Shown here piece by piece: positions 24,957 to 34,302 of a stretch of DNA of 64,000 nt (positions are counted from its first letter, which is position 1; each line of letters opens with the position of its first letter). The notes beneath the pieces are model-generated. The model did no database searches. It was given only the letters and a program-made list of their open reading frames with translations, and was not told where the DNA came from. The stretch comes from Grimontia sedimenti (GTDB lineage: Bacteria > Pseudomonadota > Gammaproteobacteria > Enterobacterales > Vibrionaceae), in the NCBI RefSeq assembly GCF_011045095.1, contig NZ_JAALDL010000001.1, positions 1-64,000 on the forward strand. The letters are read 5' to 3'. The position numbers were made by a program, and so were the translations under genes.

Positions 24957-26846
24957 TTAAGCGCCGATCACGCCGCCGTCTTTGCGGGTAATACGCATCA
25001 CGGTTGAGCGTGGCACAGAATCACCGCCGTCAGGGAAGTGTGAAGGAGCCAGATCTTCACCAGGGTGCTGGATACCGACAAACATGGTTTTGTAGTCAGG
25101 CGAGAATGTCAGGCCAGTGATCTCACAAGCGATTGGGCCCGTCAGGAATCGACGGATTTCGCCAGTTTTCGGGTCTGCACACAGCATTTGGTTGTTACCC
25201 ATGCCAGCGAATTTGCCTTCGTTTGAGTACTTACCATCAGTCTGGATCCACAGACGACCAGCGCCATCAAAACCAATACCGTCTGGACTGTTGAACATGT
25301 TGTCTTTGTTGATGTTTGGCGTACCTGCCATCAGGCCTTCCTGAACTTCAGGGTTACCCGCCATCACAAAAATGTCCCATTTAAAATCAGACGCGGTGTG
25401 GTCACCACCTTGTGGTTCCCAGCGAATGATGTGGCCATACGGGTTTTTCTCGCGAGGGTTAGCCACGTTCAATGGCTGGTTCTCGCGAACACCGCGGTAT
25501 TTGTTGTTGGTCAGGGTGCAGAACACATGTTTGTTGTCTGGATGAACGGCAACCCACTCTGGACGGTCCATGGTGGTCGCACCAACTTGTGTTGCTGCTT
25601 CGCGGGCGAAGATCATCACTTCGGCTTGACTCTTGAAGCCGTTTTCTGGTGTCAGGCCATTCTTACCAAAGGTCAGCTCAACCCATTCGCCCTTACCGTT
25701 CAGTTCGCCCTCTTTACCGTCGAACTTCGCCACGTAGAGCGTGCCTTCTTCCAGCAGATCTCGGTTTGAAGCGTGAGTGCCTGGCTTGTATTTGTTCTTC
25801 GAAACGAATTTGTAGAGGTGTTCGCCACGCTCGTCATCGCCAAGATAAACCACAACGTGACCGTCTTTATTGATAGTCAGTGCTGCGTTTTCGTGTTTGA
25901 AACGACCCAGTGCAGAACGTTTTTTCGGCTTAGAGTTTGGATCCATTGGGTCGATTTCGACGACCCAACCAAAACGGTGTGGTTCGTTTGGTGTTTTTGC
26001 TACGTCGAAACGCTCGTCATGTTTCCACCAGTCGTAGCCCCAGTCTTTGTCTTTGATGCCATAGCGCTTGTAGGTAGGGCCCAGATCCACTTCTTCAGAG
26101 GCCGCGAAGTAACCGTTGAAGTTCTCTTCACAGGCAAGGTAAGTGCCCCATGGCGTTTGGCCGTTTGCACAGTTGTTGTAAGTACCCAGAATGGTCTCAC
26201 CACCTTCAGGGTCTGCCTTGGTTTTCAGCAGATCATCGCCACGCGCTGGGCCTGTCATTTCCATTGGCGTGTAAGCCGTGATCTTGCGGTTCAGACGACC
26301 TTCAGTGTTAACTTCCCACTTGCCGTCTTTCTTCACCAGTTCGATGATAGAAACACCATGTGCCGCTTGGCCTTTACGCACGTCGTCGGCAGAAATGTTC
26401 TTACCTTGATGGGTGTAAAGATATTCGTTGTTGGTGTATTCATTGTTCGCGACCAGCACCGCGCGGTCGTCCGACAGCGGGAAGAAGGTCATGCCATCAG
26501 TGTTATCACCGTACTGCATTTCCTGTGCTTTGGAATCGTTCGACTGGCTGAACTTTGGAGAGTTAGGGAACAGAGCGTCACCCCAAGAAATTAGTGTTTC
26601 AGCGACATAGCCGTCTGGAACAACAACAGTATCAGCAGTGGAAGCGGGAATCGCTTCAAAGCCCATCAGCTTGCTCTTGTCCATAGAACCCGCAACCGCT
26701 TTTGCAACCGGACTTGCCGCGAAGAAAGCCACAGAGCCTGCTGCACCAGCAGCACGCAGGAAATGACGACGATTCATCGCCGCATCGATAAAACGGTTGA
26801 ACTCTGGCTCGTTGTCCAGTTGGCGTTGGTCAATATGTTTGCTCAC
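24957..26846 (-). CDS. PhoX-family phosphatase, Tat-exported
   Basis: 629 residues. The twin-arginine motif NRRHFLRAAGAAG lies at residues 26-38, placed after a 25-residue leader as in PhoX proteins, so the folded enzyme is exported by Tat. The body has the DUF839/PhoX signatures: GTYLACEENFNGYF, FGWVVEIDPMDPNSKPKKRSALGRFKHENA, YLGDDERGEHLYKFVS and the late DGIGFDGAGRLWIQTDG. PhoX is a calcium/iron phosphatase that scavenges phosphate from organic esters and is common in marine bacteria. It is monocistronic and divergent from a cytochrome c gene. Confidence 0.93.
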   Translation of the reverse strand: MSKHIDQRQLDNEPEFNRFIDAAMNRRHFLRAAGAAGSVAFFAASPVAKAVAGSMDKSKLMGFEAIPASTADTVVVPDGYVAETLISWGDALFPNSPKFSQSNDSKAQEMQYGDNTDGMTFFPLSDDRAVLVANNEYTNNEYLYTHQGKNISADDVRKGQAAHGVSIIELVKKDGKWEVNTEGRLNRKITAYTPMEMTGPARGDDLLKTKADPEGGETILGTYNNCANGQTPWGTYLACEENFNGYFAASEEVDLGPTYKRYGIKDKDWGYDWWKHDERFDVAKTPNEPHRFGWVVEIDPMDPNSKPKKRSALGRFKHENAALTINKDGHVVVYLGDDERGEHLYKFVSKNKYKPGTHASNRDLLEEGTLYVAKFDGKEGELNGKGEWVELTFGKNGLTPENGFKSQAEVMIFAREAATQVGATTMDRPEWVAVHPDNKHVFCTLTNNKYRGVRENQPLNVANPREKNPYGHIIRWEPQGGDHTASDFKWDIFVMAGNPEVQEGLMAGTPNINKDNMFNSPDGIGFDGAGRLWIQTDGKYSNEGKFAGMGNNQMLCADPKTGEIRRFLTGPIACEITGLTFSPDYKTMFVGIQHPGEDLAPSHFPDGGDSVPRSTVMRITRKDGGVIGA

Positions 26847-27182
26847 GATGACTTCCTTTCCAGATGGTTTTAATAATTAATCGTGTGATTTCCGCAAACG
26901 CAGGGTGTCTATGCGTTTGACTATCTGCCGGAACCGAATTCTGGGGTTCGATTGTTAAAAGTTCGTGAACTCTCAATGAAATGTAAATGTCAGTATCGAG
27001 AACCATGCACTGATAAATAAGTTTTAGACATTTTCATATGGGTCTGATTTCATACATTTTTAGTGCGAGTGTGAATTCTTGCGCAAATCACAGTCGGCGA
27101 TACGGCAGAATTGATCAGACACAAAGTCCCTTTCTTAGAAGTTCGGCATCTTTAGCCTGACGAAAAGAAAAGGAAAAAAACG
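26847..27182. other. Divergent intergenic region between phoX-type gene and cytochrome c gene
   Basis: No gene seen. On the minus strand, 26973-26994 reads ACTGACATTTACATTTCATTG, which resembles a degenerate Pho box (two CTGACAT-like halves), but the match is weak. Confidence 0.35.
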
Positions 27183-27515
27183 ATGCTGAGAATCTTGGGA
27201 GCGCTGGGTGCAGTCCTTTTATCAACCCATGTCATGGCAATCGAGGGAGAAGGTGATCCTGTTGTAGGAAAGCAAAAGGCTTATACCTGCCAATTCTGTC
27301 ATGGTGAAACGGGTTATACGCCAAAGAAAGACTATCCGCACATCAACGGCCAGAATGCGCTTTATCTATACAATGTGATGAAGTCTTATCAGGCAGGGGA
27401 GCGAAATGGCGCAATGGGTAATATGATGCGTCAGCAAATGTCGGTATTGAGCGATCAGGATATAAAAGACATCGCCGCTTATTACGCCAGCCAAGAGCGT
27501 GGAAAGCCAGAGTAA
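27183..27515 (+). CDS. Small exported monoheme cytochrome c
   Basis: 110 residues: a Sec signal peptide ([14 protein letters not shown] ... VMA-IE), one heme-attachment site C-Q-F-C-H (about residues 36-40), and a Met-rich stretch ([29 protein letters not shown]) that supplies the axial Met in the usual cytochrome c class I / c4-half fold. Periplasmic electron carrier; partners unknown. It precedes a YaiI-family gene by 62 bases in the same direction. Confidence 0.9.
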   Translation: MLRILGALGAVLLSTHVMAIEGEGDPVVGKQKAYTCQFCHGETGYTPKKDYPHINGQNALYLYNVMKSYQAGERNGAMGNMMRQQMSVLSDQDIKDIAAYYASQERGKPE

Positions 27516-27577
27516 ACCGTTGCGAGAGATCGGACTCGCTGATAATGTTCAGGCAAAATCGAAGACAGGAAAAAGAC

Positions 27578-28030
27578 ATGCCGATAATCTGGGTTGATGC
27601 CGACGCTTGCCCAACCGTGATCAAAGAGGTGCTATTTCGCGCCGCAGACCGCACGCAAACCGAATGTGTGCTGGTAGCTAATCAATCATTGAGAACACCT
27701 CCTTCACGCTATATTCGCAGCGTTCAGGTCGAAAAAGGGTTTGATGTGGCAGATAACGAAATCGTTAAACGGGTTGAGAAGGGCGATTTGGTCATCACCG
27801 CAGACATTCCTTTGGCATCTGAAGTTATTGAGAAATCGGCCGTCGCGTTGAATCCCCGTGGCGAGTTATATACGCCGGAGAATATCCGCCAACGACTGAA
27901 CATGCGCGACTTTATGGATACGCTGCGTTCAAGCGGTATTCAAACCGGAGGCCCTGCAGCTATGAGTCAGCAGGAAAGACAGAAATTTGCCAATGAGTTG
28001 GATAAGTTTTTGCAGCGTGCGAAGCGGTAA
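27578..28030 (+). CDS. YaiI/YqxD family protein (UPF0178)
   Basis: 150 residues from the ATG at 27578 (AGGA upstream); an in-frame ATG at 27545 adds an unconserved leader. The N-terminal [19 protein letters not shown] and [19 protein letters not shown] are the two conserved blocks of this family, with acidic residues arranged like a PIN-type nuclease site. The molecular function is not established. Well conserved in length. Confidence 0.93.
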   Translation: MPIIWVDADACPTVIKEVLFRAADRTQTECVLVANQSLRTPPSRYIRSVQVEKGFDVADNEIVKRVEKGDLVITADIPLASEVIEKSAVALNPRGELYTPENIRQRLNMRDFMDTLRSSGIQTGGPAAMSQQERQKFANELDKFLQRAKR

Positions 28031-28052
28031 TCCAAGGAAAAAAACGAATAAG

Positions 28053-28079
28053 AAAAGGAGCGATAAATCGCTCCTTTTT
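28053..28079. terminator. Bidirectional terminator
   Basis: AAAAGGAGCGAT / ATCGCTCCTTTT hairpin, nearly identical in sequence to the one at 30233-30256. Confidence 0.92.
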
Positions 28080-28087
28080 GGTCTCAA

Positions 28088-29815
28088 TTAGTCGTCATCT
28101 TGAATGGTGACGACTGCACTCTGCAAATCTGTAAACCCATGTTTTAGAGCAGCAATGACATTAAAGGTTTCGTTACCTTCTCTAACTGTGTCACTGAAAA
28201 TTCCAATGCCTACTACTATGGATTTAGTACCAGCAGGAAGCGTGATAACTGATGGGTTGCCCCTTTGGCCATTAGGACCGTCCAACAAGAAGTGAACAGA
28301 CTTTGAAATCAACTGGTTATTGGCGTCGAAGAACATGAAATCACCAAAGTGATCTGCAAAGTCGACATCCTCAGTGGCAGTAGAGGTCTCGCCGGCTCCA
28401 GCAAGGAAGCGGAAAGTGGGTGTGTCGACACTGACCGCTTTATTCAATGTCACTCTAGTACCATAGAAAATCCCCGATTCTGGCGCTGAGCCATCGATGG
28501 TAATGCTGCTTATTTCCAATGTTGGATCCACCTCAGTGATGGTCACGGTACCTTGTTGGAGATCGCTCTTATTGGATTTGACCCATGCATCAACAGTTAA
28601 GGTTTCATTACCTTCAGTTCGGCTATCCAAAACCGTTTCAATAGTTAGAGATATGTCTTTCGTACCCGCTGGGATGGTAAAGGTTGCAGAGCCATCACTC
28701 GCTATCGTTGCGACGGTCTCATTGGACGACGCGAGTTTGATTGCTGTTTGATAGTCTTTGGCGATTTCCGCCGATCCTGCAAAGGAAAGATTAACGGTTG
28801 TATCTTCGTTGGCTTCCTCTGCAAGGCTAAATGAAAGCGTTGCTAGACCACCTTCAAATAGAGGTTCATTGTTGACTGTTAGACCATCCAGCCCTGTGAG
28901 TTCATCACTCGAGAATACCGTTGGTTCGTAACACGCATGTTGCTCTGATGTCACCGTTGCCATCGCGCTAATACGTGTTGGGAAGAGCCCAATTTGTACT
29001 TTTTCACCGGTCTCAGGTTTTAAGCGCCACAGTTGGTTGCTGTTGATATTACCTGTTACGTTTTGGTTCTTTGCCGCCATGATCAACTGACCATTTTGGT
29101 CAGTGGTAACAGACGTAACGAAATCCACAAAATGGAAGGCTTTCAGGGTCAAATCAGCGTTCGAGAGGTTAACGGTAAAGGTGCGGCCACTGGTCACATA
29201 CAGAAGTTCATTGTTGTAAAACTCAAAGTCTCCCCAAGTAGTAAAACCGCCAGCTCTGGTATTGAAAGGGAACAGACCAATTTCTGTCACCTCGCCAGTA
29301 TCAGGAGCGACCTTGAACAGTCGTCGTGCATCTGATGCGTATAGCTCACCGGTTTCAGGGTGGAATGCCATACGATAGATACTGAATTTTGTTGTGGCGA
29401 CTTCTACATGTTTTTGAGTTGCAACATCAAAATAAGCAAGTGTCGAAGGCGTGGTTCTTTGCGCGTGAAAATCCAGATTCTTTAATTCTTCTTCAGTGAA
29501 AAAGGTCTCTGCATTTTCCATATAGTAGGTTATGGGCGCTGGAACGCTCGCGTAGTAAATACGGTCGGTGTTCTTGTCATAAGCCATCGCTGACGAGCTA
29601 AACAGTGCTTTAGAATGAATGAGTGCACGGGTCGCGGCGTCTTGAGAGTAGTTCGATCCACTGAAGGAAGCGCTTTCTTTAATGTCTATAAGCGCGCCCA
29701 CATGGCCACGGCCTGCATTCATACTGTAAACGTTTCCAAAACATTGCGCATAAGAGGCTGCTGAAGCAAACATGCTAGAAACGACAATGAGCGACGAGAG
29801 ATATTTTTTGTTCAT
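28088..29815 (-). CDS. Secreted beta-propeller-like protein with C-terminal Calx-beta-type modules, paralogue 2 of 3
   Basis: 575 residues from the ATG at 29815 (AAGGA eight bases upstream), which directly starts a signal peptide (MNKKYLSSLIVVSS ... SYA-QC); the longer frame from 29860 adds a basic leader without support. Residues about 20-300 are the domain shared with the genes at 22129 and 30274 (C-x-GN-x-YSMNAGRGHVG). The C-terminal half holds two modules of Calx-beta type (LSFSLAEEANEDTTVNLSFAG ... EGNETLTVDAWVK and VREGNETFNVIAALK), Ca-binding beta-sandwiches common in secreted proteins. Role unknown; probably cell-surface or extracellular. Confidence 0.85.
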   Translation of the reverse strand: MNKKYLSSLIVVSSMFASAASYAQCFGNVYSMNAGRGHVGALIDIKESASFSGSNYSQDAATRALIHSKALFSSSAMAYDKNTDRIYYASVPAPITYYMENAETFFTEEELKNLDFHAQRTTPSTLAYFDVATQKHVEVATTKFSIYRMAFHPETGELYASDARRLFKVAPDTGEVTEIGLFPFNTRAGGFTTWGDFEFYNNELLYVTSGRTFTVNLSNADLTLKAFHFVDFVTSVTTDQNGQLIMAAKNQNVTGNINSNQLWRLKPETGEKVQIGLFPTRISAMATVTSEQHACYEPTVFSSDELTGLDGLTVNNEPLFEGGLATLSFSLAEEANEDTTVNLSFAGSAEIAKDYQTAIKLASSNETVATIASDGSATFTIPAGTKDISLTIETVLDSRTEGNETLTVDAWVKSNKSDLQQGTVTITEVDPTLEISSITIDGSAPESGIFYGTRVTLNKAVSVDTPTFRFLAGAGETSTATEDVDFADHFGDFMFFDANNQLISKSVHFLLDGPNGQRGNPSVITLPAGTKSIVVGIGIFSDTVREGNETFNVIAALKHGFTDLQSAVVTIQDDD

Positions 29816-29952
29816 TTTGACTGTCCTTTTTCGAGTTTTCCTTAGTGCGATGCTTTGCACCTTTTGTTTTGATCCATGTGCGTACTAATTACTAAATTAC
29901 ATGCTTAACACATGAAGATCTCATGGATAAGAAGATTTCAATAATTAACTAA

Positions 29953-29970
29953 CATTTATCATGATAAATG
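29953..29970. promoter_or_regulatory. 18-bp perfect palindrome, possible operator
   Basis: CATTTATCATGATAAATG, 138 bases upstream of paralogue 2. Shape and position fit a dimeric regulator site, but no regulator can be named. Confidence 0.4.
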
Positions 29971-30232
29971 GATGTAAAGGTGAATGATGGATGCATTAAA
30001 GGGCTAGTAAAAAAGGATGGGAAAAGCATTTTTATTAACGAATGCTCAATTAGAAAAGTCAGGATATCCAGTGAGTTATATACATTAAGTGATAACTCAT
30101 ATCAGAGAAGGAAGACTGATAAATGAAGTTGGTGGGTGGTGCAATAGCTTTGTGCGTTATTGCATATGAACGCCGTCATCAAAACACGTACACCGGCATG
30201 AAAGAAGCTATTGGGAAAGAACAGAAAAGAAA

Positions 30233-30256
30233 AAAGGAGCGATAAATCGCTCCTTT
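30233..30256 (-). terminator. Terminator of paralogue 3
   Basis: AAAGGAGCGAT / ATCGCTCCTTT followed on the minus strand by a T-rich tract. Same core as the terminator behind paralogue 2, which fits a gene duplication that included the 3' end. Confidence 0.88.
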
Positions 30257-30273
30257 GTGATTTTGTGCTTCGA

Positions 30274-31950
30274 TTAGTTGTAGATGCGTGACCAACAACC
30301 GTTCGAACAATCCACATTCTTGTTCCAGTGAAGCTGTGCACGGTGACCGGTACGTAGGTTGTAGTAACGGCCATTTGAGCCTTTCAGGCGTGCCCAGGCA
30401 ATATCACCTTGGTGGTAGTAACGCTCGTGATTTGAGTGCTGCTCATAGTACTTGCCGCCACCATTGATATTGATGCTTCTCAGGTGCGAGCCAGTTTGGA
30501 AGAACTCAAGCGTTGTACCTGCCGGGATGGTACCGTTGATGTTAGCGTGTACGCCGCGAATCCACTGGTCTTTAGTACCCCAGTTACCACCACGGCTACC
30601 GTGCCATGCAACACCACTGTTGTTAGCTGCGTTAGTCAGCAGAGTATGCACGTCTGGATCGTTGTCGATAATGGTGACGTTCGCAGAATCTACATCGCTC
30701 TTATCGTCTTTCACCCAAGCTTGCAGCGTGAAGTACTCATTGTTTTCATGAGTAGAGTCGTTGATGGTCGGTACACCAATGCGTACAGACGTTACACCTT
30801 TAGGTAGTGAAATTTCAGTCAGTGTTGAAGAGATGGTTGCTGAGCCTGTCGAGCCATCAGAGAACAGCAGGGCAACGGTGTTGCGGTAGTCACTGTTCAA
30901 TGCTGCAGAACCATTTTTCAGCGCAGCGCGGAGTTTAGTATTGGCATCTCCAGTTGCTTTATCAAAGTTGACCGTAAAGTAAGCCGTAGAACCTTCACTG
31001 ACTGAAGAAGAAGCCAGTGTGATGCCCTGTACTTCTGGCTTCAGATCGCTTGGGAAAATCGTTTTTGGATAACAGGTGTGGTCTTCTGACGTCACGGTGC
31101 CCATCGCACTGATGCGGCTAGGGAACAGGCCAACTTTGACTTTCTCACCCGTAGAAGGCTTGATGCGGTAAAGGATATTACTGTTTACATTGCCCGAGAC
31201 GTTCTGGTTCTTTGCTGCAACCAGCATTTGACCGTTTTGGTCGAGCGTTGCTGCCGCAATAAAGTCGATAAAGTGGAACGCCTTCAGCGTTTGCGCACCT
31301 GAAGTGGTATCTATCACGAAGGTACGGCCATTGGTCACAAACAGCAACTCGCCTTCATAGAATACAAATGACCCCCAGCTGGAATAACCGCCAAATCGCA
31401 GGTTATTGTCAAAAGTACCGATATCAGTGGTTTCACCGGTGGTTGGGTTTATTTTGAAAATCTTGGTCGCATCAGATGCGTACAGTACACCGGTATCAGG
31501 GTGGAACGCCATACGCATGATTTGTCGGTTTACTGTTGGGCCAGCGACATGATTGCCGGTGGCAGGATCCATGTATGCCAGCTGATAAGGCTTGATCTTC
31601 TTGGCATGGATATCCAGCGCTGCATATTCTTCAGCCGTGAAGTCGCTTGTTGGGATATCGACATAGAATTCGGTTGGCTGCGGGGCATTCGCATAATATA
31701 GGCGGTCAGTCTGACGATCGTAGGACATTGCAGGACCAGCGAACAAAGCACGAGAATGGTAGGTCGTGCGGTTGGCTGCGTCGCTCGCATAGACACCAGT
31801 CATTTTATCCAGTTCCTGAACATCCAAAAGAACGCCAACGTGATTACGTCCAGCATTCATTGAGTAAACATTACCCGCACAGTTTGCGGCGACTTGAGCG
31901 GAAGTCAGAGTGCCTGCGAATACAGCCATTGAAATCAGTGTTTTTTTCAT
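30274..31950 (-). CDS. Secreted beta-propeller-like protein with Calx-beta module and unusual C-terminal domain, paralogue 3 of 3
   Basis: 558 residues with a signal peptide (MKKTLISMAVFAGTL ... VAA-NC). Residues about 20-300 are the shared domain (CAGNVYSMNAGRNHVG, SRISAMGTVTSEDHTCY). About 315-420 is one Calx-beta-type module. The last 120 residues are different: aromatic- and His-rich (GVAWHGSRGGNW, KYYEQHSNHERYYHQGDIAWARLKG, VDCSNGCWSRIYN) with two late cysteines; they look like a small beta domain that might bind carbohydrate, which is a guess. Exported; probably surface or extracellular. Confidence 0.85.
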   Translation of the reverse strand: MKKTLISMAVFAGTLTSAQVAANCAGNVYSMNAGRNHVGVLLDVQELDKMTGVYASDAANRTTYHSRALFAGPAMSYDRQTDRLYYANAPQPTEFYVDIPTSDFTAEEYAALDIHAKKIKPYQLAYMDPATGNHVAGPTVNRQIMRMAFHPDTGVLYASDATKIFKINPTTGETTDIGTFDNNLRFGGYSSWGSFVFYEGELLFVTNGRTFVIDTTSGAQTLKAFHFIDFIAAATLDQNGQMLVAAKNQNVSGNVNSNILYRIKPSTGEKVKVGLFPSRISAMGTVTSEDHTCYPKTIFPSDLKPEVQGITLASSSVSEGSTAYFTVNFDKATGDANTKLRAALKNGSAALNSDYRNTVALLFSDGSTGSATISSTLTEISLPKGVTSVRIGVPTINDSTHENNEYFTLQAWVKDDKSDVDSANVTIIDNDPDVHTLLTNAANNSGVAWHGSRGGNWGTKDQWIRGVHANINGTIPAGTTLEFFQTGSHLRSININGGGKYYEQHSNHERYYHQGDIAWARLKGSNGRYYNLRTGHRAQLHWNKNVDCSNGCWSRIYN

Positions 31951-32432
31951 GATGAAAGATACCTATCGTCCATATACTTTTTGGTTAGTGTATCCACCAA
32001 GCTCATGAGCCTTTTCGCTAACGCTTCCTAAGCTGGGTCATTGCCCGGTTTATATCCCTGAAAGAGTTCGGCTCTATCACCGAAGCCATCGCTTCATGCA
32101 ATCCAGTGAGTGGTGATGTTGAATAGAGCCTATTCGGATATTTTGAACACGTCTTTCTCATGTGTGAGACGGTGTGGTTTTTGGTGTTTTTTCAGGAGAA
32201 CCTTACACCTTTTGCGGGTATTGGGTTGGGGAAAAAGCTAGTAGGCGGATGAGAAATGAATGTAAAGATTTGAAGACAAAGTATGAATAAGGAATGAGGT
32301 GTTTAAAACGCAGTCGGAACTTTCTAGAGCTTCCTTCAATTAATCATGATTCAGAATAGATACATATTTCTCGAACAGAAAAATTTCATGAGAGCGATGA
32401 GAATATTGGAATTGGTGATATTTAAGACATCT
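31951..32432. other. Intergenic region, structured leader of paralogue 3
   Basis: No gene seen. On the minus strand, about 120-180 bases before paralogue 3, GGCTCTAT (32070-32077) pairs with ATAGAGCC (32123-32130) around an inner hairpin GAAGC/GCTTC. This may be a 5' UTR structure. Nothing recognisable in 32140-32432. Confidence 0.4.
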
Positions 32433-33305
32433 CTAATGCTTGTCGAAGTAATCTTTCCGGCGAATATACTTGTCCATAAAATGGTAAGCAATTGGACGCA
32501 AAAGCCAACTGGTTAAGACTCTGATGATGCGGACGAGAGACGGCATATTGTGGTAAATCTTGTCATTGTGTAGCCAGAGCAATTCGCCAACATGCCAGAA
32601 CATTAAAGGAATGCCGGGCAAAAACGTCACAATGTCGACATCACAGCAGATACGATAGGTACGGCTTTTTAGTCTGAATCGTTGCTTGAAAGTCCAGAAG
32701 CCCGTTGCTGGTTGTCCAAAGGTCACAATTCGCTTAATGGAGCCTGGGTATTTTTGCTCAAGAATTTCTCCCGCAATAATGGCCATGCTGCCGCCGGATG
32801 AATGACCAGTCAGCGACAGCTTTTTCCCTTGAGCGATCAGGCTTTCAGCGCAAGATTCCAGCTTTTCCATGACACTTTGACCAACGAGACGATTGGTGTC
32901 TTCTGAATGGTTAAATTCAGTTTGTTGGCTGGGGGAAAGTCGGGAATAGTCTTTATTCACCATATAACGGGCAGGAAGGCTGGGTTGACGCAACAAAAAC
33001 TGGAATCCCCAGTGCACATGGCCGGCATGGTTTGGCGCGTCAACTTTGCTTGGAAGGACGATCAGATTTAACAACCAATCCCACACGCTTTGGGAACCTT
33101 TGAAGACAATGACAGCATCACCGTCTTCACGCCACAACACGCGAATAATGGTTTTCCCCCAACGGTTTTGAATGTCCCTGCGACCGTTTTTTGAAAAGCC
33201 GTATTGGACATGGTCAAAATGCTTGGGGTAGGCATCACGACACAGGATCGCATAGCGCTCATATTGATAGCGTTTTAGTCTTTTCACCCGTGTGATCAAT
33301 CGCAA
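32433..33305 (-). CDS. Lipase family protein (class 3 lipase-like alpha/beta hydrolase)
   Basis: 290 residues, no signal peptide. The nucleophile elbow is LTGHSSGGSMAII (G-H-S-S-G), with a probable catalytic Asp in CCDVDIVTFLP and His in the following YHNMPS or WHVGEL segments, in the order expected for lipase class 3. The preceding FKGSQSVWDWLLNL stretch matches the family's oxyanion region. The positively charged N-terminus and the WLLRPIAYHFMDKY tail suggest membrane contact. Substrate likely a lipid ester; not defined further. Confidence 0.85.
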   Translation of the reverse strand: MRLITRVKRLKRYQYERYAILCRDAYPKHFDHVQYGFSKNGRRDIQNRWGKTIIRVLWREDGDAVIVFKGSQSVWDWLLNLIVLPSKVDAPNHAGHVHWGFQFLLRQPSLPARYMVNKDYSRLSPSQQTEFNHSEDTNRLVGQSVMEKLESCAESLIAQGKKLSLTGHSSGGSMAIIAGEILEQKYPGSIKRIVTFGQPATGFWTFKQRFRLKSRTYRICCDVDIVTFLPGIPLMFWHVGELLWLHNDKIYHNMPSLVRIIRVLTSWLLRPIAYHFMDKYIRRKDYFDKH

Positions 33306-33367
33306 CCCTAAAGTACATCAGTTTAGTGGTGAAAAATGACGAATCGAAGACAGGAAAAAGAAGAGAA

Positions 33368-33397
33368 GAAGAAGCTGCACCAGGCAGCTTCTTTTTT
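33368..33397 (-). terminator. Terminator
   Basis: AAGAAGCTGC, ACCAG loop, GCAGCTTCTT with T-rich flanks on both strands; it touches the stop codon of the minus-strand gene at 33396. Confidence 0.85.
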
Positions 33398-33923
33398 AGT
33401 CGTAATGTTGCAGGAACGGGGAGATATGCGTGTTGTACGTCAACGCTTTTATCGCACTGTGATTGTTGATCAACCATTCTGCTTTGGTAATATTCCCAAT
33501 GCCAATAATGGCCTGAACAAGCAGCTTGAAATCTCTCAGCCAGCGCGCTTTTTGGTCCTCGCTCCAATCGTTGCGGTAGATTTCGTGGTAATGCTCTACC
33601 CACCAATAGGCACCACGGATAAATGCGGCCACGATGGCGGTTGCAGGTTCAATTTGCTCGTCTTTACCGTCGATGGCGTACTCGTCAGCCAGCGGTTGAC
33701 CCTGTGAGAAAGCGGCATAGTTTTTACAATACTTATAGAGCGCTAATTGCAGCGCGGATGCTGAGTCGCAGTGCTCCAGTGATAATGTGGTCACGGGTAA
33801 GTGTTTTTTATTGTTTCTGAAGAGTTCGATAGAGCGCTTGCCCGGCAAGAGTTTCTCGATAACAAAAAACAAATCGATACTGATGAGTTTATTGCTCAAA
33901 GTGGTTTCCTTGTAACAATTCAC
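33396..33923 (-). CDS. Hypothetical 175-residue protein
   Basis: Not recognised. Start would be GTG at 33923, with AGGTTG upstream. The protein is soluble, has no signal peptide, and its second half looks helical with many aromatic residues (AAFIRGAYWWVEHYHEIYRNDW). It stands 90 bases before the lipase gene in the same direction but a strong terminator separates them. No function can be assigned. Confidence 0.65.
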   Translation of the reverse strand: MNCYKETTLSNKLISIDLFFVIEKLLPGKRSIELFRNNKKHLPVTTLSLEHCDSASALQLALYKYCKNYAAFSQGQPLADEYAIDGKDEQIEPATAIVAAFIRGAYWWVEHYHEIYRNDWSEDQKARWLRDFKLLVQAIIGIGNITKAEWLINNHSAIKALTYNTHISPFLQHYD

Positions 33924-34302
33924 GTCTTCAACCTGTCCCGTTTCCCTGCACGTTTACAGCAGATACTTGGGAAGAATAAGCAGGTTTTCAATAAACTAGC
34001 GGCAGCATACTCTCTCAGCCTCCAAAACGGAATCTGTTTAGGCTGAATGCGTCTCACACCTTGATTTAAGCGTTTGAAAAACTGTGCGCTGTGGTGCAAG
34101 TTTATGTAGACCGTAAGACTCGTTTTATCGCCAAAAAACAAGACACTCGCAAACTTTGTAACCTAACTGTTATGAACGCCCTGTTCGGTACGCATCCATC
34201 AGTTTTGAAAGGCCAGTTCGACTAATAATTAGTCACTTATGCCGACGCCATCAAGTGATTGAAGAGCTTCGGTATTTTGAATGTGCCTTACAAGGAGATG
34301 GT
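33924..34302. other. Divergent intergenic region upstream of the chitinase
   Basis: No convincing gene. Contains GACTAATAATTAGTC (34220-34234), a perfect 15-bp odd palindrome 68 bases before the chitinase ATG, which may be a regulator site. Confidence 0.4.

Larger units (their letters stand above)
29816..30273. other. Intergenic region between paralogues 2 and 3
   Basis: No gene seen. Contains an 18-bp perfect palindrome (29953-29970) upstream of paralogue 2 and the terminator of paralogue 3 (30233-30256). Confidence 0.5.

Noticed and set aside
25773-26594. 273-residue frame opposite the PhoX-type gene
   Set aside because: Shadow of a highly conserved gene; composition (many F, V, C) is that of an antisense frame.
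33801-34141. Short frames on both strands between the 175-residue gene and the chitinase
   Set aside because: Overlapping, without ribosome sites, and composition unlike neighbouring genes.
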